Below, piece after piece: positions 58,401 through 64,000 of a stretch of 64,000 bases of DNA; the first letter of the stretch is position 1; each line of letters begins with the position of its first letter. The notes beneath the pieces were generated by a model that saw only the letters and a program-made list of their open reading frames with translations, was not told the origin of the DNA and ran no database searches. A program made the position numbers and the translations under genes. Location: NCBI GenBank assembly GCA_000469685.2, contig LS997565.1, forward strand, positions 33,326,645 through 33,390,644, written 5' to 3'. The stretch is from Haemonchus contortus. Its lineage: Eukaryota > Nematoda > Chromadorea > Rhabditida > Trichostrongylidae.

Positions 58401-61400
58401 GTCAGTGTTGCGTGTGGCTGTTCTGTTCGTGTTCTTTTGTCATGGACATTTTTTATTTCAAGGAAAACTGATAGCAATGTAAGGAGCCTACCAATCAATG
58501 GTAGGAGCTGTTAGCCGCAGCAATTGGTGGTGCTTTTCATGATAATGCCTACCACCTACGATTCGCAGTGTAGAGCGTAACTCTTTTCGCTGAAATAGAT
58601 ATTCTTCATAAATAACACAATGCCACTAGTGCTAATGCAGATTGTATGGCGCAGGCATGAACTGATATGTGGAGGAGTAACGAAATTGTTATTTAAGAGG
58701 TCCCTTCTCGGCAGAACGCATGCAACGGTGGTACGAGGAAGGATTTTTTGCTGACGACTTTGAAGTCTTCGCCCACCGCGGCCGTGTTGCTGATCACTTC
58801 ACTCTCGGTAAGCGTTCATGCCAGCATTGGACACCAAAAGACACCAAAATGGAACCCAAATAGAGGTATTTTCGAGTTTCTACTGGAAATTGGTTATCGG
58901 TGGGAAACCGTGCTTTTTTTGCGCAATAGCTATCGTTACGACCTGTAAATCGTACTCGAAATCTTATGGACCTCAACGCGCTCGTATGCTTGGCTCCTCT
59001 TCCTGTATCAGTCATTGTGAGCTTATTGCCCAAGTTTCCGTTGAAAAATGCCGTTTTATTTTCGTCCCTTGTTCGGCTACACTTTTAGTGCGACATTTTT
59101 ACACACTCGGATACTGTTAACTGTTTAGAGTACGTGTACGCGTACTTACAGGTACCTACGGCGCTGTATTCCTTGATGTCATGTAAGGTTCTCACTTATT
59201 TTGCTCTGCTTACTTCTTATGCATAGATGTTTTTACCATATGGTAGCCTCTATTAATCTCGGCTACTACTCGTTAGTTTCTGCTTGCCTTTCAGTGCTTA
59301 CAAAACTTAATTCATGCAAATAGCGGGGACATGCGTATTACGAAGGTAGAAATTCGTGAGGTTTCATGGCATTTGTTTGTTGCGCTTTTAAGGCCGCCAT
59401 GAGACGATGGCTCAATGTTTCGATTTTTTGGTTGATGATAATCTGTTCCAAACTTAGATGACCAGCGCATCCACATAAAGAGCTTCGAGCGTCGAGGGCA
59501 ATCGAGCGATGGGTTTGAGGTTCAACTAACGTACTCGATACGCAGCTCCGATATGCGCAGAATGTCTCCCTTCGTGACTCGGTGGAATACGTGAACGTCA
59601 AATTTCGATGGGCCGCTTTTATAAAGAGAAGGGATGATGAGAGATGGACAAGAAGAACGGTTGAGTGACCCACTGTAGAACTTTCAGGGGAAGGCCTCCT
59701 GCAAGATGGGGGCGATTTTCGATCACGTTAAGCAGCTGTGACCGCAGCTGAGCAACAGCTCACACGCGATCTTCGTCGGCTGCTGAGCAGACATGACTGG
59801 CGATCATGAAAGACAAAAACGAATGATTGTTGCTGGCTCGCATATGAATGAAGGCGAGACGTATAAGTTCGATGCTGCTTGGGCAGAAGATTGATTGTTT
59901 CGTAACCTTTCCTAAAACAATTGGCAAGAATAACTTCAATGTTGATTTAGCATCTAGCAGTAGAGAACACGACAAAGAAAAATTTGCAAACTGTGGGTGA
60001 CCGAAGTAATAGTTGTAATATATACTCTTATTCAAACAATCATTGACCGATTCATGCTCAATCACCGGGAAGGCTACTAGATTTTCCATCGTGGTAAGTA
60101 GGTTGCCTTTTATATCTTGAGATTCGAGATCAGAAACCAATACTAAAGGATGAAGGATAAAGTTTTTGGCGTTAATCAATCCCGTCTGAGGGATGCGCCC
60201 CCGCACTCGACTTCCATACAGAATCGTAGTGGCGTAATGAGTGCGTATGTGGCCTATACAATGACTTGCGGTGGCCAGCCGATGTACAAGTCAGTGCTTT
60301 TATCCTCCCAGACGAGTCTGGTACCAATTCACCGACCCCGAAGGGATGGAAGGCTTGGTTGGCCTAGGCGGGCATCGATCCGGGATTCGAGCCCCTGACC
60401 GTGCGTGTGATAAAGTGCGCCACTTGCCACTACACCACCTCCGCCCTAGAAACCAATACTATTTATTGGAAATTGCTTTACTGCCTTTCGAAATTCTCCA
60501 CATTATGATCTATATCCTTTTGCATAGGCTCGAACCAATTTTCGAAGCAATTTTGCCACTCTGATGTGGGTAACTCTAAAACATGGATTCTGAACGCATC
60601 AACGGCTTCTTCATGTGTTGAAAAACGTTGACCTCTCATTTTATTTTTCACGAGGGATGAGAAGAGTCACCCGGGGACTACTTGGCTGATGATTTGTCAA
60701 ATCGTTGTTTTGAGTGCTCAAAAATGCAGTTGTTCGAGCCGATGTGTTGGAGCTCGCATTGTCGTGGTGAAGAGTGATCGTCTTCGGCAGTTGGTCTTCC
60801 ATATTTTTTGGAAGTCAACTGACAAACAAATAGTGGCATATCACTCAAAATTGACTGTTCTGCTTGTTCTAATGGTGCGGTTGCGACATGTCCAGTTTTT
60901 CCAAAAAAAAAAAACAGGAGATTAACTTGCCCGGAAGTGCTTGGGCGCGGACAGCTTTTGTTGGATTTGGCTCACCTTGAAATACCATACGGTCGACTGC
61001 TGTTTCCTTTCGGGCTCATACGCATAAATCCATGATCCATCACCTGTCTCGATGTCATAGACGTGTTTCGAAGCACCGCGATCATATTTTTCGAGCATTT
61101 CTTCCGACCAATCGACACGAGCCCCTTTTTTAGGGGATTGACAAATTTTTCAAGAACATTTTTTTACAGTCAAATGTTCATGCAATATTGAATGTATGCT
61201 GGTCCCACTAATGCCTAAGTTTGTCCCAATCTTACGATAGGTCACATGACGGTCTTGCAATTTTAGTTTGTGCACAGTATCAACGGTTTCCGGAACAACA
61301 ACTGATTTTGGACGACCTCCACGAAATTCTTCTTCGAGTGAACTACGACCTCGAGTGAACTCACATCAGTGTACCATCGATAAACACTGGCCTTGGATGG

Positions 61401-62028
61401 AGCTTCATCACCAAAAATTGAACTAAGTTCATCCATGCATTGCTGTTGAGTTAGTCCACGTCGAAAGTTGTAGAAAATAATCGCGCGAAAATGCTCACGA
61501 TTCAACCCCATAACTTGGCCTAAACAAAAACTTATAACTTAGTGTAAACAACACAATTCGCGCTCAAATTTCGCATCGTAATCTCAAAATAGTCAAACTT
61601 TACGATTGTGGAGTCAGCTGCTAGATTGCTACACCACTGTTGCCAAATCTCAACATATAAAAGGCAACCCTCGTAGTTCCTATTACTTTTCCGTGACATC
61701 GTCATTCATTTGACCTCAGAGCTACAATAAAAGTAATGTTGAGGAGATGCAGCGTAATCTTGAACCTCTCTGTTGCGTGGTGATAGTATTCACATGTTTT
61801 CAAGGGAGTGGTGCTTGAACCTAAGTGGCAGTGTGTCGCACGTGAATGACCTGGGAGGTTGATAGCTCGATTCAAAGATTTAGATAGCCCTACTCAGCTC
61901 AGTAATTGATTTTTTCAGAAAACTTGTGTAAGTATAATGGCGACGACACGCCATTCATCTTTTCACAATCATTAGAGTGCGTAAATATCAGTGGTTTCTT
62001 GGAGCGCCCCCCTGGTTTCTCCTTCAAG
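49464..62028 (+). CDS. GYF-domain protein gene, copy B (four internal exons)
   Basis: Exons 49,464-49,548, 52,277-52,376, 58,698-58,807 and 61,919-62,028 match copy A in length and phase, all with proper AG/GT borders. Encoded landmarks: EAFDSYNG; GYFSYIDKHGCLR; GPFSAERMQRWYEEGFF; LCKYNGDDTPFIF. Many differences from copy A are silent third-position changes, and no exon has a frameshift or stop, so both copies were constrained for some time after duplicating. Introns have grown to about 2.7, 6.3 and 3.1 kb through transposon insertion. First and last exons were not identified. GYF domains bind proline-rich ligands; partner unknown. Confidence 0.76.
50405..50740 (-). other. Conserved minus-strand frame in intron 1 (both copies)
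   Basis: A 111-codon minus frame; the counterpart at 6,740-7,090 keeps FGVSVAEVTRNMSRRSVENI against FGLSVAEVARNMNRRSVRNV, with silent changes among the differences. This suggests an ancient coding piece, probably from a transposon, present before the duplication. No family recognised. Confidence 0.35.
51081..51600 (+). pseudogene. RTE LINE C-terminal fragment (copy B)
   Basis: Counterpart of 7,399-7,760 with more of the element kept: ALIYASETGTPRKQDKHAVG and SKIRWVGHIVRY in two frames. Frameshifted. Confidence 0.68.
51650..51748. repeat. 33-bp inverted repeat
   Basis: Arms 51,650-51,682 and 51,716-51,748 pair with one mismatch; the 33-nt loop holds a partial third copy (TGTGCATCTCATTGGATC). 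In copy A only a shortened version exists (about 7,752-7,790). Confidence 0.85.
52938..54190 (-). mobile_element. Mariner element, full length, inactivated
   Basis: 1,253 bp bounded by perfect 27-bp inverted repeats starting TTAGGTTGAGTAAAAAGTTT and flanked by TA. The minus strand encodes, in order, an HTH region (LRAIIFYEFLQG near 54,020), a GRPPALN linker, the first acid GDESWV (53,570), HDNARPH (53,300) and SPDLARSDYH (53,220): a D,D34D mariner. It has a frameshift near 53,870 and 53,390, a TGA between the second and third acids, and a TAA before the end. Inserted in intron 2 of GYF copy B. Confidence 0.9.
54340..55172 (-). mobile_element. Mariner-family N, 833-bp internally deleted element
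   Basis: Perfect 30-bp inverted repeats (TTAGGTTGGCAAATAAGTCC at the ends; 54,340-54,369 and 55,143-55,172) flanked by TA within TATATA. The minus strand keeps only a mariner C-terminal part (PPFDYHVLSLFEHPVMDKKF, then a stop-containing end) and an upstream coding remnant. It is too short for a transposase of about 345 residues, so it is non-autonomous. Related copies are at 1-515, 21,678-22,472 and 45,661-47,210. Confidence 0.9.
55350..56140. mobile_element. Large foldback element
   Basis: Two long inverted arms (about 55,352-55,652 and 55,826-56,137) with good similarity along about 300 bp and a short unique centre. Landmarks are CGCGATTTCGC at both outer ends, ACGACGCCT-TATAATTATA in the middle and ATGCCATGGTCT near the centre. 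Absent from copy A. Found in intron 2 of GYF copy B. No coding frame is convincing. Confidence 0.8.
56230..56800. repeat. Tandem-repeat block R4, copy B
   Basis: Counterpart of 8,440-8,960 with about four units sharing AACTCTGTTCAAAAAC and GGGCGGGGCT blocks. The next mariner inserted just beyond it. Confidence 0.6.
56809..58056 (-). mobile_element. Mariner element, full length, catalytic residue lost
   Basis: 1,248 bp, inverted ends with a TAGGTTGTGTAC start and CTTCCGCCACGAA block, flanked by TA. The transposase frame on the minus strand runs from ATG 57,913 (HTH, then GRSRELDLDVLRSTV), hits a TGA directly before DEKWV (first acid, about 57,428), resumes in another frame with LHHDNARPH, and reaches SPDLAPSVYW: 34 residues after the second Asp the third Asp is Val. 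A further TGA precedes the C-terminal EKAIDKLPERW. Clearly dead. Confidence 0.9.
59440..59870 (+). pseudogene. Non-LTR retrotransposon C-terminal fragment (copy B)
   Basis: Counterpart of 9,950-10,305: RRDDERWTRRTVE then a stop. Upstream it retains LRYAQNVSLRDSVEYV. Confidence 0.55.
60146..60447 (-). mobile_element. S1 SINE with perfect 14-bp target duplication
   Basis: Reverse-strand S1 copy, with A and B boxes (B-box complement GGGATTCGAGCCCC, slightly altered) and full body. Flanks AGAAACCAATACTA at 60,132-60,145 and 60,448-60,461 are identical, so this is a rather recent insertion, specific to copy B. Confidence 0.92.
60470..61545 (-). pseudogene. Mariner transposase remnant
   Basis: Minus strand: an 82-codon N-terminal frame (61,511-61,263) starting MGLNREHFRAIIFYNFRRGL with the typical HTH, then GRPKSVVVPETVDTV and GDGSWIYAYEPERKQQ in broken frames (first acid block altered, Glu to Gly next to Asp), down to a decayed end near 60,500. 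Inverted repeats not found. Specific to copy B. Confidence 0.72.
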
Positions 62029-62294
62029 GTAGGAGCGGTTAAATGTTCAACATGTTTCTTTTATTACGTTCATAAATACGATTTTACACAAAATGGTGTT
62101 TTTATACAGTTTTTCAGTAAATCGAATAAGTAGCAGGAGTCCCGTCAATATTCGTTTCTGATATTTACCGGTATAGGGTACTGACTCCTGAAAATGATTA
62201 GGTTGTGATCTTGAATTACGCTCCAATACTCACGTAGGCGTAGGTACATTCTTTGCATCCTGCAGGGAAGGGAGGAGAGTGAGGAGCATTTGGC

Positions 62295-63180
62295 AGGGTC
62301 CGGTCTAATAGACATAAAAACGAAAGTCTAATAGACATAAAAACGAAAAAGGAACAGAAAAAAGTAATCAAACACTTAAAAAAGAAAAGCATAACGAAAA
62401 ATATTGCGTCCTATGATTGATGGAGAGGCGGAGAGGCGAAAGATTTGCCGCTCGCCGCAAAGCGAATAAGGGGAATCGGGGAGTAGTTCTGTCACCCGGA
62501 TTAGGCAGGAACTGAGCTGTGGAACTATATGGAACTTGAAACGTGATTGCGCTCACGGTTACGCTATAAAGTTATGTTGAAGAGTCCGACATGTTGTCCT
62601 TGGTCGTAATGGTATCGATTGATTAGGATCTCCAATATTTCCATGTAATGAATCTACCGAATTTTTTAATTGACTCCTCGAAAGGGTACTTATTGATGTT
62701 GTCGACTGATAATGATACTACTATCGAAAGTCGCTATCTATGGTAGCTATTGTCCTTCTATTCTATAATAGATAGAAGTGAATTTTAGTCTAAATTCCCA
62801 GATTATCAATGGCTGGATAGGTTTTGTCGCAGTTTATATAAAATTGAAGAGAAAGCGTAATGCAGTATCGAGTTACAAACCATGGTGAGTAGTGGTTGTA
62901 ATCCGATAGCATGGAGTAAGTGGAGTTATTATCCTTATGTGGATTAGTCCATAATCGGACCTTATCACATCGATTATCGCTTTTTGTCAACCTATTCCAC
63001 GCGTTTCATTGTTTGAATTATACGCAGGGACTTAGACACCATAAACATCATAAATAAGAAAGGAATAAAAACCAAGCGCTTCCGTATTGTACAGCTCCTT
63101 GTCAGCACTATCAGCACAGGGCTGTTATTAGTCTGCCACCAACCCTGCCATCCTGTCACACTCCATTTCACCCCTCAAGG
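62295..63180. other. Gap after copy B
   Basis: A 23-bp unit (GTCTAATAGACATAAAAACG..) is repeated twice in tandem at 62,305-62,350. No gene supported in the rest. Confidence 0.4.
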
Positions 63181-63184
63181 CACC

Positions 63185-63320
63185 ATTTTCACAAGGCTAG
63201 CAAGTTGACAAAACTTCGGTCTCGGACGAGACTCGAACCCTCACCTGTGCTCTTATCCCTTACACTACGGAGACCCCGCTTGCCCTCGCCTTCTTGATGG
63301 CTTGCATGCCGTAGCTCATC
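63185..63320 (-). mobile_element. tRNA-derived SINE, family S2
   Basis: Minus strand: GGTCTCCGTAGTGTAAGGG (A-box), GGGTTCGAGTCTCGTCCGAG (B-box). The outer GTCTC/GAGAC can pair like an acceptor stem, but the anticodon arm is missing. Related to 12,455-12,640. Confidence 0.65.
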
Positions 63321-63559
63321 AGCACTCACCCGTATAACGTAATGAGCCGGTCAGCCGATATCAGCATCGAACCGTTAAGCTGAAAACCAAAGTGCCAGAT
63401 CCCCACTATTAGTAAGGGGATGTTATGGACCCAGTGGCTCCTGCCTTCCATGTTCCCTTTGCTAGAGTAGTTATTTATTCGCTATGAGATGGTGATTGCT
63501 TGTTTATCTTTTCTCTCACCTCATCTAGTTATTCTTCAGGTGAACCGATTGTTTTCTCG

Positions 63560-63760
63560 TAGATTTTGTGGGTGCAGTGGTCTAGATCTAGTGTAGAAAT
63601 TCAGTTGAAAATATTCATTCAGGCGGTTTGCGGTTTTGTAAGGAAAATTCCGCTAAATCTCTCACTTACTTACTCATTATGCCTTCGTGATCAACCAGAC
63701 GATGCTGAGTTCCCACCTGGAACAGGCTCATGAACATGCTGGAATACCATAGTCAACGGG
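63560..63760 (+). repeat. Dispersed repeat R6
   Basis: Homologous to 14,935-15,160. The remaining 240 bp of the window hold a GC-rich patch (63,790-63,840) without recognised features. Confidence 0.5.
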
Positions 63761-64000
63761 GAACGCCCGTCTCACGCGTCCGTCGGAACTAAGTCACCGC
63801 GCACATTTCGCGCGCGGCGCAGCCCGCTACGATATCGAGATGACATTACAGTACCAATAAGTGTTATTGAAGTGAATGATTCGCACTAGTCCGTGTTAAC
63901 TTCTACTTAAGCTGACTGCCGTGGAACAAGCGCAAATCGTGTGCCCCCTGACAAGTGCGACGTCTGTCAAGAAACGCGGGCGGAGCGTGACCTAACGCAC

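Larger units (their letters stand above)
48890..62270 (+). repeat. Segmental duplication, copy B
   Basis: Collinear with 3,930-11,175. Insertions specific to this copy include the mariners at 52,938, 54,340, 56,809 and about 60,470, the foldback at 55,350 and the SINE at 60,146. It starts in the (CA)-rich tract at 48,900-49,120. Confidence 0.85.

Noticed and set aside
59338..59673. 111-codon minus-strand frame
   Set aside because: Antisense to the plus-strand LINE C-terminus shared with copy A.
1..64000. CRISPR arrays, bacterial operons, rRNA genes
   Set aside because: No spaced direct repeats, no ribosome-binding sites with packed genes, and no rRNA-like sequence were seen.

Overview
The window is eukaryotic, and a nematode is the best fit, probably a strongylid or hookworm-like parasite. 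There are no bacterial operons. What coding sequence survives is small exons with consensus GT/AG borders and introns down to 59 nt. The rest is dense, mostly dead transposable elements: mariner/Tc1, RTE-type LINEs, a DIRS/PAT-like retroelement and tRNA-derived SINEs. The organism call is inference; the gene and repeat structure is read from the sequence.

The most informative feature is a plus-strand array of GYF-domain gene copies. Copy A (about 3.9-11.2 kb) and copy B (about 48.9-62.3 kb) are one segmental duplication. Each keeps four phase-compatible exons of identical length (85, 100, 110 and 110 nt) encoding a divergent GYF adaptor domain. Copy B has nearly doubled in length through insertions of mariners, a SINE and a foldback element. 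A third, more divergent copy C (42.4-44.2 kb) keeps two of the GYF exons. In all three the domain is split at the same two intron positions.

Layout: 0-3.5 kb is nested junk (old RTE LINE, two mariner/Tc1 remnants, a SINE with target duplication). 3.9-11.2 kb is GYF copy A. 11.3-17.3 kb holds SINEs, a compound tandem-repeat element and a TIR transposon. 17.5-20.7 kb has a set of candidate plus-strand exons. 21.4-25.9 kb is repeats, including an RTE derivative with endonuclease but no reverse transcriptase. 26.9-27.7 kb is the 3' end of a C2H2 zinc-finger gene. 28-32.7 kb has little. 32.7-33.2 kb is a two-exon minus-strand gene (coiled coil plus BEN-like domain) with a stop at codon 14. 33.9-38.3 kb holds two head-to-tail DIRS/PAT-like copies, one carrying a tRNA-Gly fragment. 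38.6-40.5 kb is the 3' end of an FGD-like FYVE(-PH) gene with a frameshift and a stop. 42.4-44.2 kb is GYF copy C. 45.3-48.7 kb holds SINE, mariner, RTE and Tc1 remnants. 48.9-62.3 kb is GYF copy B. 62.3-64.0 kb is dispersed repeats.

No complete gene with an identified promoter is present. Three of the recognisable genes (GYF, zinc finger, FYVE) enter or leave as partial exon sets; the BEN-like gene has both ends but an early stop. The picture is local gene-family duplication followed by heavy transposon bombardment.
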